Shown here in pieces: positions 8,818 to 19,713 of a stretch of DNA of 64,000 bases. The first letter of the stretch is position 1. Each line of letters opens with the position of its first letter. The notes below the pieces were generated by a model. It was not told where the DNA came from. It searched no databases and was given only the letters and a program-made list of their open reading frames with translations. The translations under genes were made by a program, and so were the position numbers. The stretch lies in NCBI RefSeq assembly GCF_033898505.1, contig NZ_JAXAFK010000006.1, positions 1 to 64,000 on the forward strand, read 5' to 3'. This DNA is from Pectobacterium carotovorum. Lineage in GTDB: Bacteria > Pseudomonadota > Gammaproteobacteria > Enterobacterales > Enterobacteriaceae.

Positions 8818-10191
8818 ATGTCGATACCGTCCGTTGACTGGGATCTGGCCCTGATTCAAAAATATAACTATTCCGGGCCGCGTTATACATCTTATCCCAC
8901 AGCGTTAGAATTCAGTGAAGCTTACGATGAGCCGGCGTTTCAGCAGGCCATCGCCCGTTATCCGCAGCGACCGCTGTCGCTGTACATCCATATCCCTTTT
9001 TGCCATCGGCTGTGCTATTTCTGCGGCTGTAATAAGCTGGTTACGCGTCAGCAGCATAAAGCGGATGAATACCTTGATGTGCTGGAGCAGGAAATTCGCC
9101 AGCGTGCGCCGCTATTCGCCGGAAGAACGGTGACGCAATTGCATTGGGGCGGTGGTACGCCAACCTACCTGAATAAAGCACAAATCAGCCGACTGATGTC
9201 GCTGCTGCGCGAACTGTTCTCTTTTTCCGATCAGGCTGAGCTGTCGCTTGAAGTCGATCCGCGAGAAATTGAGCTGGATGTTCTCGATCATTTACGTGCC
9301 GAAGGGTTTAACCGCCTGAGCATGGGTGTGCAGGATTTTAATAAAGACGTTCAGAAGCTGGTCAATCGTGAGCAGGATGAAGACTTTATTTTTGCCCTTA
9401 TTGAGCGGGCAAAGGCGCTGGGCTTCACCTCAACCAATATCGATTTGATTTACGGCCTGCCGAAGCAAACGCCGGAAAGCTTCGCCTTTACGCTACAGCG
9501 CGTTGCGGAATTAAGCCCGCACCGACTTAGCGTCTTTAACTATGCACATTTACCCAGCCTGTTCGCCGCGCAGCGCAAGATTAAAGAAGCAGATTTACCG
9601 AGCGCGGAGCAAAAGCTGGATATTCTGCAACAGACGATTGGGTCGCTGACGCAATCGGGCTATCAGTTTATCGGTATGGATCACTTTGCTCGCCCGGACG
9701 ATGAGCTGGCGGTGGCGCAGCGAGAAGGGAAACTGCATCGCAATTTTCAGGGCTATACGACGCAGGGCGATAGCGATCTGCTTGGTATGGGGGTGTCAGC
9801 GATTAGTATGATCGGTGATAGTTATGCCCAGAACCAGAAGGAGCTGAAGCAGTATTATGCGCAGGTCAAAGACAAAGGAAATGCCCTGTGGCGCGGGTTG
9901 CAATTGACACGTGACGACTGCCTTCGCCGCGATGTGATTAAGACGCTCATTTGTAATTTCCAGCTCAGCTATGCGCCGATTGAAGCAGAATATGCGATCG
10001 ATTTTAAAACCTACTTTGAGCAGGATTTAGCGTTGCTGGCTCCGCTGGTGGCTGATGGGCTGGTCGATAGTCAGGAAGATGGGCTGGTGGTGACGCCGAA
10101 GGGACGTTTGCTGATCCGCAATATCTGTATGTGCTTTGACGTCTATCTGCGCAACAAGCTCAGAACGCAGCAGTTTTCCCGCGTGATTTAA
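8818..10191 (+). CDS. hemN: oxygen-independent coproporphyrinogen III dehydrogenase
   Basis: A 457-residue cytoplasmic radical SAM enzyme that turns coproporphyrinogen III into protoporphyrinogen IX without oxygen, feeding haem synthesis in anaerobic growth. The 4Fe-4S ligands are in HIPFCHRLCYFCGC (CxxxCxxC) near residue 62, followed by the glycine-rich SAM site HWGGGTPTYL. The length equals E. coli HemN (457). The start follows GGAAGGAG. It lies on the same strand as yihI, as in E. coli. Confidence 0.96.
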   Translation: MSIPSVDWDLALIQKYNYSGPRYTSYPTALEFSEAYDEPAFQQAIARYPQRPLSLYIHIPFCHRLCYFCGCNKLVTRQQHKADEYLDVLEQEIRQRAPLFAGRTVTQLHWGGGTPTYLNKAQISRLMSLLRELFSFSDQAELSLEVDPREIELDVLDHLRAEGFNRLSMGVQDFNKDVQKLVNREQDEDFIFALIERAKALGFTSTNIDLIYGLPKQTPESFAFTLQRVAELSPHRLSVFNYAHLPSLFAAQRKIKEADLPSAEQKLDILQQTIGSLTQSGYQFIGMDHFARPDDELAVAQREGKLHRNFQGYTTQGDSDLLGMGVSAISMIGDSYAQNQKELKQYYAQVKDKGNALWRGLQLTRDDCLRRDVIKTLICNFQLSYAPIEAEYAIDFKTYFEQDLALLAPLVADGLVDSQEDGLVVTPKGRLLIRNICMCFDVYLRNKLRTQQFSRVI

Positions 10192-10249
10192 CTGCTCGGA
10201 GAGGATGGCTATCCTGAGAGGAAAAAGGCTTTAATGACAAGGAGATCGC

Positions 10250-10498
10250 ATGTTTTCGGATAAAGAGATTGCCAGAGAATATCGGGATAAGGCACTTAAC
10301 CTCGCGAACCTCATGTACAACGAGGTAAAAGCATTACAGGGCAAAGTGCCTGAAGACGAGCACAAGAAATTTCGCGGTGTTATCGGGAATGGCATTGTGG
10401 ACGTATTCGATAAGTTGATTAAAGAGATTGAAGCGATGCACCCGGACCTGAAAGTGGCTGACATGCCAGCCTATGCGGACGCTGAAAAACGTAAATAA
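10250..10498 (+). CDS. uncharacterised 82-residue protein
   Basis: A small, charged, mainly helical protein (MFSDKEIAREYRDKALNLAN at the start) without signal peptide, membrane segment or cysteine. I do not recognise it. AAGGAG lies 7 bases before the ATG, giving a good start. It sits 58 bases after hemN on the same strand and ends at a hairpin shared with convergent yshB, so it may be read through from hemN. E. coli has no gene here that I recall. Confidence 0.7.
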   Translation: MFSDKEIAREYRDKALNLANLMYNEVKALQGKVPEDEHKKFRGVIGNGIVDVFDKLIKEIEAMHPDLKVADMPAYADAEKRK

Positions 10499-10503
10499 AA
10501 AAC

Positions 10504-10531
10504 AGCCAGTCGGTGCAAACATCGACTGGCT
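10504..10531 (-). terminator. hairpin between the 82-residue gene and yshB
   Basis: Perfect 9-bp arms AGCCAGTCG and CGACTGGCT. Read on the minus strand it is followed by a T6 run and terminates yshB. The plus-strand side has only a weak T-tract but could still end the convergent gene. Confidence 0.8.
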
Positions 10532-10551
10532 ATTCTTGAACGCTTATTGGA

Positions 10552-10674
10552 TCAACTAAAGAAGTTAATCAGTGCAGCACACAAAACGGCGGCAATAGCA
10601 GCCTGCGGCGAATGGCTTGCCGCGGAGCCAATTTCAGCGCCATGTGTTGCAACGGAAATCAATGAATCCAGCAT
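10552..10674 (-). CDS. yshB: small membrane protein YshB
   Basis: A 40-residue protein starting MLDSLISVATHG and ending PQAAIAAVLCAALINFFS. The C-terminal half is a hydrophobic helix that matches the C-terminus of E. coli YshB (36 residues, PQTAVAAVLCAA) closely, and the gene lies between hemN and glnG as in E. coli. A strong GGGAGGA ribosome site lies 5 bases before the ATG. In Salmonella YshB has been linked to survival inside host cells; its molecular function is unknown. Confidence 0.85.
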   Translation of the reverse strand: MLDSLISVATHGAEIGSAASHSPQAAIAAVLCAALINFFS

Positions 10675-10817
10675 GGTGTTCCTCCCGAATCAGCGACACG
10701 ATCATACTGCTGACTCGAGGCAAGTAAAGTACAAATTAATGACAATTTCGTGCGCCAGATTGTATTTTTTATCACCAGTTTGTTTGTTAACAATTGAGCA
10801 ATAAAAAAGCAATCTTG

Positions 10818-12230
10818 CTACTCCATTCCCAGCTCTTTTAGTTTACGCGTCAGGGTATTTCTGCCCCATCCCAGCAATCTTGCTGCTTCCTGTTTATGCC
10901 CCTGCGTATGCCGCAGTGCCGTCGTCAGCAGCGTCCTTTCCATTTCCGGTTGGGCCTCCGCCAGCAGGTTTTGATGACCGGAACGCAGCGCGCGATCGGC
11001 CCATTGTGCCAACAGCGTGGCCCAACTGTCTGGCAGAATATGCACGGTGGAATCCGGTGCAGTGGTCTCGAACAGTTCAGGCGGCAGATCCTGAATCAGC
11101 ACTTCCTGACCGGCGGCCATGACCGTCAACCAGCGACAGGTGTTTTCCAATTGGCGCACGTTGCCGGGCCACGGCAAACGGGTTAGCGCCGTTTCCGCTT
11201 CTGGATGCAGATTCTTCGGCTCGACGCCCAGCTCTTTGGCCGTGGCCTGCAAGAAATAACGCGCCAGACGAGGGATATCTTCCCGGCGTTCACGCAGCGG
11301 GGGCAGGTGAACACGAATCACGTTCAGGCGGTGAAACAGATCCTCACGAAACTTGCCTTCCTGCACGCGTTGTTCAAGATTTTGGTGTGTTGCCGCGATA
11401 ATGCGGACATCCACTTTCACCGCTGCATAGCCGCCGACGCGGTAAAACTGTCCGTCTGCCAATACGCGCAACAGGCGTGTTTGCACGTCTAGCGGCATGT
11501 CGCCGATTTCATCCAGAAATAGCGTTCCGCCATCGGCCTGTTCAAAGCGGCCCTGACGAATCTGGTTTGCGCCCGTAAACGCGCCTTTTTCATGGCCGAA
11601 CAGTTCTGATTCAATCAGATCTTTGGGAATGGCGGCCATATTCAGAGCAATAAAAGGGGCTTTGGTACGCGGGCTGTGGCGATGCAGAGCGTGTGCCACC
11701 AGTTCTTTACCGGTTCCCGATTCGCCGTTAATCAGCACGCTGATCGATGAGCGAGACAGGCGGCCGATGATGCGGAAGACATCCTGCATCGCGGGCGCTT
11801 CGCCAATAATGTCCGTTGTCGGGCCATTGATCGGCTGGTTACGTACCGGCTGCTGCTGTTCCAGATAATGGCTGATCGCGCGCTCAACCAGCGCAACGGC
11901 TTCATCAATATCGAACGGCTTCGGCAAATAGTCGAACGCACCCTGTTGGTAAGCGCTGACGGCGGCATCCAGATCGGAATGTGCCGTCATAATGATGACC
12001 GGGAGCATCGGGTGGCGCTGTTTGATTTGCTGTAAGAGCGCTAATCCATCCATCCCAGGCATGCGGATGTCGGACAGCAGAACGTCGGGGGTTTGTGTTG
12101 CTAACGCATGCAATACCTGATTTCCGTTCTCAAACGTTGCGCAGGTTAAACCCGCACCAGCAAGCGCGCGCTCAAGCACCCAACGGATGGAGCTATCGTC
12201 ATCGACAATCCAGACTATCCCTCGTTGCAT
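10818..12230 (-). CDS. glnG: nitrogen response regulator NtrC (NR-I)
   Basis: A 470-residue sigma-54 activator. It has a receiver domain with phospho-acceptor Asp in LLSDIRMPG (residue 54), an AAA+ domain with Walker A GESGTGKE, the sigma-54 contact loop GAFTGA and Walker [12 protein letters not shown], and a C-terminal Fis-like helix-turn-helix ([22 protein letters not shown]). When phosphorylated by NtrB at low nitrogen it activates glnA and other promoters. The frame extends to 12287, but the ATG at 12230 gives the conserved N-terminus [14 protein letters not shown]. It is 8 bases behind glnL. Confidence 0.97.
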   Translation of the reverse strand: MQRGIVWIVDDDSSIRWVLERALAGAGLTCATFENGNQVLHALATQTPDVLLSDIRMPGMDGLALLQQIKQRHPMLPVIIMTAHSDLDAAVSAYQQGAFDYLPKPFDIDEAVALVERAISHYLEQQQPVRNQPINGPTTDIIGEAPAMQDVFRIIGRLSRSSISVLINGESGTGKELVAHALHRHSPRTKAPFIALNMAAIPKDLIESELFGHEKGAFTGANQIRQGRFEQADGGTLFLDEIGDMPLDVQTRLLRVLADGQFYRVGGYAAVKVDVRIIAATHQNLEQRVQEGKFREDLFHRLNVIRVHLPPLRERREDIPRLARYFLQATAKELGVEPKNLHPEAETALTRLPWPGNVRQLENTCRWLTVMAAGQEVLIQDLPPELFETTAPDSTVHILPDSWATLLAQWADRALRSGHQNLLAEAQPEMERTLLTTALRHTQGHKQEAARLLGWGRNTLTRKLKELGME

Positions 12231-12238
12231 TGTGAACC

Positions 12239-13288
12239 TCACTGGCGAATGGGCAGGTAAACCGAGAATTCGGTGTGTCCTGGCCAACTGTTAAATTCAA
12301 TTTTACCGGAGTGCTGGTCGATAAGACTGCGGGCGATGGAAAGCCCTAAACCAGTTCCCCCTTCGCGCCCGCTCACCATCGGGTAAAACAGGGTGTCTTG
12401 TAGTTGAGCGGGTACGCCGGGGCCGTCATCTTCCACGTCAATACGGGCGGCGAGACGATAGCGCACGCCGTGTAAAGTGAGCTGAAAAGCCGTGCGGGTA
12501 CGTATCGTAATCGTCCCGCCTTCCTCGCCCAGCGCCTGTAGCGCATTGCGGGTAATATTCAGCAGTACCTGTTCAATCTGGTCAGGGTCGTGCGTCAGCT
12601 CTGGCAGACTGGGGTCATAGTCTTTCACCAGCGTCACGTTATCCGGCTTTTCCAGTGAAACGAGCTGGCAAACGCGTTCGGCGACCTGATGAATGCTTTG
12701 GGTGACGTGCAGGCCGGGCTGCTGTGGCCCGAGCAGGCGATCGACCAGATTACGCAGGCGATCCGCCTGTTCGATGATGACCTTGGTATATTCCGTCAGC
12801 GCCGGATCGGGCAAGGCCTTTGCAAGCAGCTGTGCAGCACCGCGTAATCCGCCAAGCGGATTTTTTATCTCATGCGCTAAGCCCCGGACTAAATCACGGG
12901 CGGCCTGCTGCTGTGCATGTTGAAGCTGTTCCTGACTGAGGCGGCGCTGGTTATCCATTGGCGCCATTTCCAGCAGGATAAAATCGTTTTGTACCCGCTG
13001 AGCGGTGAGCGACATGATGTGCGCTTTACCATCCACAACGAGGGTGACTTCGTTATCCGTAAAACCTTGCCCTGAATCCAGACTTTCACGCAGTAAATCG
13101 ATATTCAGAGAAAAGTATCCCAGCAAATCGGGCAGCGGTGTGCCGGATAATTTACGCGAGCTTTGTGCCAGTAATTGCTGTGCTGCCGGGTTGGAATAGT
13201 GAATCGCCAGATCGTTATCCAGCAATAAGATGCTGTTTATCAGAGAATTTAGGATCTGCCCAGCATCGGGCAGCGTGCCTGTTGCCAT
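12239..13288 (-). CDS. glnL: nitrogen regulation histidine kinase NtrB (NR-II)
   Basis: A 349-residue cytoplasmic sensor kinase/phosphatase for NtrC, controlled by PII. A PAS domain (residues about 10-75) is followed by the H-box with His in [15 protein letters not shown] near 139, the N-box [10 protein letters not shown], and G-boxes DDGPGV and [10 protein letters not shown]. The frame is open to 13450, but the ATG at 13288 gives the E. coli length exactly. An NtrC site lies 13 bases upstream, where NtrC would repress the local promoter. Confidence 0.96.
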   Translation of the reverse strand: MATGTLPDAGQILNSLINSILLLDNDLAIHYSNPAAQQLLAQSSRKLSGTPLPDLLGYFSLNIDLLRESLDSGQGFTDNEVTLVVDGKAHIMSLTAQRVQNDFILLEMAPMDNQRRLSQEQLQHAQQQAARDLVRGLAHEIKNPLGGLRGAAQLLAKALPDPALTEYTKVIIEQADRLRNLVDRLLGPQQPGLHVTQSIHQVAERVCQLVSLEKPDNVTLVKDYDPSLPELTHDPDQIEQVLLNITRNALQALGEEGGTITIRTRTAFQLTLHGVRYRLAARIDVEDDGPGVPAQLQDTLFYPMVSGREGGTGLGLSIARSLIDQHSGKIEFNSWPGHTEFSVYLPIRQ

Positions 13289-13300
13289 AACGCAGACTCC

Positions 13301-13317
13301 CGCACCGTCGTGGTGCA
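13301..13317 (-). promoter_or_regulatory. NtrC operator at the glnL promoter
   Basis: CGCACCGTCGTGGTGCA contains the dyad GCACC/GGTGC of NtrC sites. It sits 13 bases before the glnL start codon; in E. coli an NtrC site here represses glnL transcription. Confidence 0.75.
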
Positions 13318-13366
13318 TTGTAGTGTGAATGATGGATGTTACGTCGCAACGGCCAATGCCGGTGGT

Positions 13367-13392
13367 GAAAAAAGCCCATCCGAAGATGGGCT
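13367..13392 (-). terminator. terminator of glnA
   Basis: Read on the minus strand, the arms AGCCCATC and GATGGGCT around a TTCG loop are followed by six T. It is a textbook intrinsic terminator ending the glnA transcript upstream of glnL. Confidence 0.9.
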
Positions 13393-13502
13393 GAAGCGTT
13401 TCCACGGCAACAAGAACAAACTTCTTAGTATTCTGTTGTTTATCGGTCATGGTTGGGTATCAGCACACCCAACCATGCTGTCGTTATTAAACGCTGTCGT
13501 TA
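13367..13502 (-). ncRNA. glnA 3' UTR, possible GlnZ-like small RNA
   Basis: The roughly 135-nt 3' UTR of glnA contains an 11-bp hairpin (13448-13477) and ends in a strong terminator with a U-tail suited to Hfq binding. In E. coli and Salmonella the small RNA GlnZ is processed from the glnA 3' UTR. The position and general architecture agree, but I cannot compare the seed region, so this is inference. Confidence 0.3.
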
Positions 13503-13509
13503 TTAAACG
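13478..13509. repeat. 16-bp tandem duplication at the glnA stop
   Basis: CTGTCGTTATTAAACG occurs twice head to tail (13478-13493 and 13494-13509). The second copy contains the glnA stop codon and the first lies in the 3' UTR. Confidence 0.85.
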
Positions 13510-14912
13510 CTATAGTACAGTTCGAACTCAACTGGGTGCGGCGTCATACGAACGCGGTCAATCTCAGATTTACGCAGTTCGATATATGCTTCGATAGCGT
13601 CGTCGGTGAACACGCCACCACGGGTCAGGAACTCGCGGTCTTCGTTCAGTGCAGCCAGTGCCTCGTCCAGAGAACCTGCAACTTTTGGAATCTCTGCTTC
13701 TTCTTCCGGCGGCAGGTCGTACAGGTTTTTGTCCATCGCATCGCCAGGGTGGATTTTGTTGATGATGCCGTCGAGGCCAGCCATCAGCAGTGCAGCGAAG
13801 CACAGGTATGGGTTAGCTGCTGGATCTGGGAAGCGCGCTTCGATACGACGTGCTTTCGGGCTGGCAACAACTGGGATACGGATTGAAGCAGAACGGTTAC
13901 GGGCAGAGTAAGCCAGCATAACTGGGGCTTCGTAGCCTGGGACCAGACGCTTGTAGGAGTTGGTGGTTGGGTTCGCCAGGGCGTTGATAGCTTTAGCGTG
14001 CTTGATAACACCGCCGATGTAGAACAGAGCCAGTTCAGACAGGCCGCCGTATTTGTCGCCAGCGAACAGGTTAGTACCGTCTTTGGACAGAGACATGTGG
14101 CAGTGCATACCAGAACCGTTATCACCGAACATAGGTTTTGGCATGAAGGTCGCGGTTTTACCGTAAGCGTGAGCTACGTTATGCACGACATATTTGTAGA
14201 TCTGAATTTCGTCAGCTTTTTTGGTCATAGTGTTGAAGCGAGTAGCCACTTCGTTCTGGCCCGCGGTAGCCACTTCGTGGTGGTGAGCTTCAACAACCAG
14301 ACCCATTTGCTCCATGGTCAGACACATAGCAGAACGGATGTCCTGTGATGAATCGACTGGTGGAACTGGGAAGTAGCCGCCTTTCAGACCTGGACGGTGA
14401 CCTTTGTTACCGCCTTCGTATTCTTTACCGGAGTTCCAGTAAGCTTCAACGTCGTCGATAGCAACGTGAGAACCGGAAGTGCTGCTGCCGAAACGGATAT
14501 CATCGAACAGGAAGAATTCTGGCTCAGGCCCGAACAGGACGGTATCGGCAATGCCAGAAGAACGCAGGAAATCTTCCGCACGTTTCGCGATAGAACGCGG
14601 GTCGCGGTCATAACCCTGCATGGTGCCTGGTTCAAGGATGTCACAACGAATGATCAGCGTAGAATCTTCGAAGAACGGGTCGATCATCGCTGTGCTAGCA
14701 TCGGGCATCAGAACCATGTCTGACTCGTTGATACCTTTCCAACCGCCAATCGAAGAACCATCAAACATTTTACCTTCTTCGAAGAAGTCGGCATTGACTT
14801 GATGAGCCGGAATGGTGACGTGCTGCTCTTTACCTTTAGTATCCGTGAAGCGTAAATCAACAAACTTCACTTCGTGCTCATTCAGCATCGTCAAAACATG
14901 TTCTGCGGACAT
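13503..14912 (-). CDS. glnA: glutamine synthetase type I
   Basis: 469 residues, a dodecameric cytoplasmic enzyme that makes glutamine from glutamate, ammonia and ATP, the main ammonia-assimilation step at low nitrogen. Recognisable are FDGSSIGGW, the ATP-site signature [17 protein letters not shown] and the adenylylation-site tyrosine in [10 protein letters not shown], so it is regulated by GlnE. The frame runs back to 15071; the ATG at 14912 begins [19 protein letters not shown] like E. coli and has GGAG upstream. It is transcribed from a sigma-54 promoter and heads the glnA-glnL-glnG cluster. gdhA, the alternative ammonia route, is also in the window. Confidence 0.98.
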   Translation of the reverse strand: MSAEHVLTMLNEHEVKFVDLRFTDTKGKEQHVTIPAHQVNADFFEEGKMFDGSSIGGWKGINESDMVLMPDASTAMIDPFFEDSTLIIRCDILEPGTMQGYDRDPRSIAKRAEDFLRSSGIADTVLFGPEPEFFLFDDIRFGSSTSGSHVAIDDVEAYWNSGKEYEGGNKGHRPGLKGGYFPVPPVDSSQDIRSAMCLTMEQMGLVVEAHHHEVATAGQNEVATRFNTMTKKADEIQIYKYVVHNVAHAYGKTATFMPKPMFGDNGSGMHCHMSLSKDGTNLFAGDKYGGLSELALFYIGGVIKHAKAINALANPTTNSYKRLVPGYEAPVMLAYSARNRSASIRIPVVASPKARRIEARFPDPAANPYLCFAALLMAGLDGIINKIHPGDAMDKNLYDLPPEEEAEIPKVAGSLDEALAALNEDREFLTRGGVFTDDAIEAYIELRKSEIDRVRMTPHPVEFELYYSV

Positions 14913-14992
14913 ACTTGGTTCTCCCGATTGGTCATTTATCGTCGTGGAACGAATATCGTTGTGGATTGATGTTGTTGCCGTGAGTAGACTAA

Positions 14993-15010
14993 AGCTAAAA
15001 GTGTGCCAAC
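14993..15010 (-). promoter_or_regulatory. sigma-54 promoter of glnA (glnAp2)
   Basis: On the minus strand AGTTGGCACACTTTTAGC carries the -24 TTGGCAC and a -12 TAGC (E. coli has TCGC). The implied transcription start is near 14982, about 70 bases before the glnA ATG. Confidence 0.85.
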
Positions 15011-15082
15011 TTTTTAAATGTGTGCAATGTGTTGCTACTTGGGGCTTTCTCACGGAAATCCACTGCACCATTATAGTCTAAA

Positions 15083-15130
15083 GCACCAAAATGGTGCTCC
15101 ATATGTGAATTATTGCACTTATTTGGTGCA
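15083..15130 (-). promoter_or_regulatory. two NtrC enhancer sites for glnA
   Basis: GCACCAAAATGGTGC (15083-15097) and TGCACTTATTTGGTGCA (15114-15130) are strong NtrC dyads. Their centres lie 32 bp apart (three helical turns) and about -108 and -140 from the predicted start, the same spacing as in E. coli. A weaker half-site lies near 15063. Confidence 0.88.
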
Positions 15131-15281
15131 TTCGTGTTCGCTTGTAGCGCTTTTGCACCGTGAAAGGGATCACAAAGCAGGCAGCTCTAGGTTGTTTATC
15201 ATAGATGCTTGTGATCTTGTTTAGTCCCTCGATTAATACGTGTACAATAGCGCGCTATTTCTAAATGCCTGAGGCAAAGCT

Positions 15282-17105
<1,824 letters not shown>

Positions 17106-17132
17106 TTTCAGACGGATTTGTATGTTACGCAA

Positions 17133-17154
17133 CAGGGCACCTTCGGGTGCCCTG
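17133..17154 (+). terminator. terminator of typA
   Basis: Arms CAGGGCACC and GGTGCCCTG around a TTCG loop, followed by AATTTT, 28 bases after the typA stop. Confidence 0.85.
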
Positions 17155-17265
17155 AATTTTATGCGCTTTCTTCCACTTTAACCTTTCCTTATATTTCCTC
17201 CCTGTTCAGTTTCGCCATTTCCCGCTACAGTGAAAATCCTACGATTACGTCAGGAGGTGGCTGCC

Positions 17266-17877
17266 ATGCTGTATATCTTTGATTTGGGTAATGTCGTCAT
17301 CGATATTGATTTCAAAAGAGTATTAGGCGTCTGGAGTAATTTGAGCAGTGCGCCGCTCGCGACGTTGCAAGAACGTTTCGTTATGGGTGAAGCGTTTGAA
17401 CAGCATGAGCGGGGCGAGATTAGCGATGAAGAATTTGCTACCAGACTGTGTCAGGAAATGGGCATCGCCCTAAGCTTCGAGCAATTCACCGCTGGCTGGC
17501 AGGCTATCTTTGTTGCGTTGCGCCCTGAGGTTATCGACATCATGCAGCGCCTGCGTCAGGAAGGGCACCGGGTGGTGATTTTGTCGAATACTAATCGCCT
17601 CCATTGTTCACACTGGCCGGCGTTGTTCCCGGAAGTGGGTGCAGCGGCCGACAGAATCTATCTGTCACAAAATATTGGATTACGTAAGCCGGAATTGGCG
17701 ATTTATCAGTATGTTCTGACGCAGGAAGGCGTTACGCCAGCGCAGGCTGTCTTTTTTGACGATAATGCCGCAAACGTTGATGCTGCCCAGAGTTTAGGCA
17801 TTCACAGCATTCTGGTGACCGATCGTCAGGTGGTGCCGGATTTTTTTGCTATGCAGGCAACGACAGCTAAAGCATGA
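17266..17877 (+). CDS. yihX: alpha-D-glucose-1-phosphate phosphatase YihX
   Basis: 203 residues, a cytoplasmic HAD-superfamily hydrolase (E. coli YihX 199) that releases glucose from glucose-1-phosphate. The HAD motifs are FDLGNVVIDIDF at the N-terminus, LSNTNR (motif II), the lysine in LRKPE and FFDDNAANV (motif IV). The frame extends upstream to 17230, but AGGAGGTGG 6 bases before the ATG at 17266 fixes the start. dtd follows after 64 bases on the same strand. Confidence 0.93.
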   Translation: MLYIFDLGNVVIDIDFKRVLGVWSNLSSAPLATLQERFVMGEAFEQHERGEISDEEFATRLCQEMGIALSFEQFTAGWQAIFVALRPEVIDIMQRLRQEGHRVVILSNTNRLHCSHWPALFPEVGAAADRIYLSQNIGLRKPELAIYQYVLTQEGVTPAQAVFFDDNAANVDAAQSLGIHSILVTDRQVVPDFFAMQATTAKA

Positions 17878-17941
17878 TTGATATCGCAGGGGCGGACACG
17901 GCCTCTATTGGGAATGATGACATCAGGAGTAGTTGGGTTTT

Positions 17942-18379
17942 ATGATTGCGCTAATTCAGCGAGTATCCAGCGCCAGCGTTACGGTAGAAGGCAGTGTGGT
18001 TGGGGAAATCGATAAAGGTTTGCTGATCTTGCTGGGCGTTGAGCAGGGCGATGACGAACAAAAAGCCACGCGACTCTGCGAGCGTGTGTTGGGTTACCGC
18101 ATATTCGGTGACGATGACGGGAAAATGAATCTCAATGTTCGTCAGGCTGGCGGCAATGTGCTGGTGGTTTCGCAGTTTACGCTGGTGGCCGATACGCAGC
18201 GTGGCATGCGGCCTGGGTTTTCTCGCGGTGCACATCCCTCGGAGGCCGATCGCCTCTATCAGTATTTTGTCGGACAGTGTCGTGAGCAAGGCGTTCACAC
18301 GGAAACAGGGCAGTTTGCGGCGGATATGAAAGTGGCATTGGTGAATGACGGACCGGTGACGTTCTGGCTACAGACATAA
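17942..18379 (+). CDS. dtd: D-aminoacyl-tRNA deacylase
   Basis: 145 residues, the E. coli Dtd length. It hydrolyses D-amino acids wrongly attached to tRNA. The cross-subunit active-site motifs VSQFTL and NDGPVTF are intact. The ATG at 17942 gives MIALIQRV like all homologues. A TTG at 17933 is closer to the AGGAG at 17925, so a few longer molecules are possible but unlikely. It is followed by fabY as in E. coli. Confidence 0.94.
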   Translation: MIALIQRVSSASVTVEGSVVGEIDKGLLILLGVEQGDDEQKATRLCERVLGYRIFGDDDGKMNLNVRQAGGNVLVVSQFTLVADTQRGMRPGFSRGAHPSEADRLYQYFVGQCREQGVHTETGQFAADMKVALVNDGPVTFWLQT

Positions 18380-18414
18380 CATTGCAGGCACCGCCGTTAT
18401 CGCGCTGCGTATCA

Positions 18415-18430
18415 GTTTGTCAGCGGTCTG
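18415..18430. repeat. 16-bp repeat left of fabY
   Basis: GTTTGTCAGCGGTCTG, identical to 19673-19688, which spans the right end of the palindromic element. No partner arm is nearby, so it looks like a lone element end. Confidence 0.6.
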
Positions 18431-18479
18431 ATCTTATGAACCCCGATGCAATGAGGCATCTCGGTATAGAGGAAGGGTT

Positions 18480-19421
18480 ATGTATCATCTGAGAGTACCT
18501 GAAAGCGCAGAAGAACTGGATGCGTACTATCAATTCCGCTGGGAAATGCTGCGTAAACCTCTGCGCCAGCCGCTAGGCTCCGAGCGTGACGCCTATGATG
18601 CTCTGGCGCATCACCAAACTGTGGTGGATGAGCAGGGAAGGCTGGTCGCGATTGGCCGTCTTTCCATCAATGCAGATAATGAAGCGGCAATCCGCTTTTT
18701 AGCGGTTCATCCCGATGTGCGGGGGAAAGGGTTAGGAACGTTGCTTGCGATTACTCTGGAGTCTGTCGCACGTCAGGAAGGCGTCAAGCGCGTGGTCTGT
18801 AGTGCCCGTGAAGACGCAATGGATTTCTTCTCCAAGCTGGGCTTTGTTAACCAGGGGGAGATCACTGCGCCACAAACAACGCCTGTGCGGCACTTTCTGA
18901 TGATCAAACCGGTGGCGACGCTGGATGATATTCTGCACCGCCCTGACTGGTGCGGACAGCTGCAACAGGCCTGGTACGATCACATCCCTCTGAGTGAAAA
19001 GATGGGGGTTCGGATAAGCCAGTACACCGGGAAAAAATTTATCACCACCATGCCTGAAACGGGCAACCAGAACCCGCACCACACGCTTTTTGCCGGCAGC
19101 ATGTTTTCTCTCGCTACGCTCACCGGTTGGGGACTGATCTGGCTGCTGCTACGTGAGCGGCACCTCGGCGGAACGATTATTCTGGCGGATGCGCACATTC
19201 GTTACAGCACGCCGGTGAGTGGTCGGCCGAGCGCTGTTGCCGACTTAGGGTCGCTGAGTGGCGATCTGGATCGTCTGGCTCGCGGGCGGAAGGCGCGCGT
19301 GCAGCTAAATGTAGAGCTCTTCGGTGATGACAGTAAAGGGGCGTTATTTGAAGGGGTTTATATCGTGCTGCCTGCTCAACCGGATGCACCGCTGGAAGAG
19401 GGCGGGTCAGTAGTGGATTAG
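18480..19421 (+). CDS. fabY: bifunctional acetyltransferase/thioesterase-fold protein FabY (YiiD, MadA)
   Basis: 313 residues with two domains. The N-terminal GNAT acetyltransferase has the acetyl-CoA loop [17 protein letters not shown]. The C-terminal hot-dog domain of the YiiD type ([20 protein letters not shown]) follows. In E. coli this protein is reported as a malonyl-ACP decarboxylase that can prime fatty-acid synthesis. The E. coli form has about 15 more N-terminal residues; here the ATG at 18480, behind GAGGAAGG, begins MYHLRVPES. It is the last gene of the block shared with the E. coli polA-glnA region. Confidence 0.92.
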   Translation: MYHLRVPESAEELDAYYQFRWEMLRKPLRQPLGSERDAYDALAHHQTVVDEQGRLVAIGRLSINADNEAAIRFLAVHPDVRGKGLGTLLAITLESVARQEGVKRVVCSAREDAMDFFSKLGFVNQGEITAPQTTPVRHFLMIKPVATLDDILHRPDWCGQLQQAWYDHIPLSEKMGVRISQYTGKKFITTMPETGNQNPHHTLFAGSMFSLATLTGWGLIWLLLRERHLGGTIILADAHIRYSTPVSGRPSAVADLGSLSGDLDRLARGRKARVQLNVELFGDDSKGALFEGVYIVLPAQPDAPLEEGGSVVD

Positions 19422-19530
19422 CCCGAAGCTAGCCAAGCATGATAACGTTCTTCCCATCAATACATCACGTTACATGTTAGTTAGCAGCACTTCGCCATAA
19501 TAATACCCGTGATTCTCACTGGGTGATGTT

Positions 19531-19682
19531 GCTGACAAAGTCCATCGAGCGGGAGTAACGGATAGATCGTAAAGACGCTGCGAGTACGTCCATGTAAGCT
19601 CGGATTGCGCCATCCATGGCGCAAACGCTTTACTCTTCTATTCCGTTACTCCCGTTTCCATCCGGTAAATTGGTTTGTCAGC
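19531..19682. repeat. 152-bp palindromic (MITE-like) element
   Basis: The terminal inverted repeats are GCTGACAAA and TTTGTCAGC. Nested inside are perfect arms CGGGAGTAACGGA (19550-19562) and TCCGTTACTCCCG (19642-19654), a GTAAAG/CTTTAC pair and a central hairpin GCGCCATCCATGGCGC (19607-19622). It has no coding capacity. It lies between fabY and yicH, two genes far apart in E. coli, so it marks a rearrangement boundary. The flanking sequence 19422-19530 holds no gene that I can see. Confidence 0.75.
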
Positions 19683-19713
19683 GGTCTGGCCCTGTGTTTT
19701 GAAAACGTAATAA

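Noticed and set aside
10808..10819. Terminator at the end of glnG
   Set aside because: The AGCAA/TTGCT stem is only 5 bp with a 2-base loop; too weak despite the T-run.
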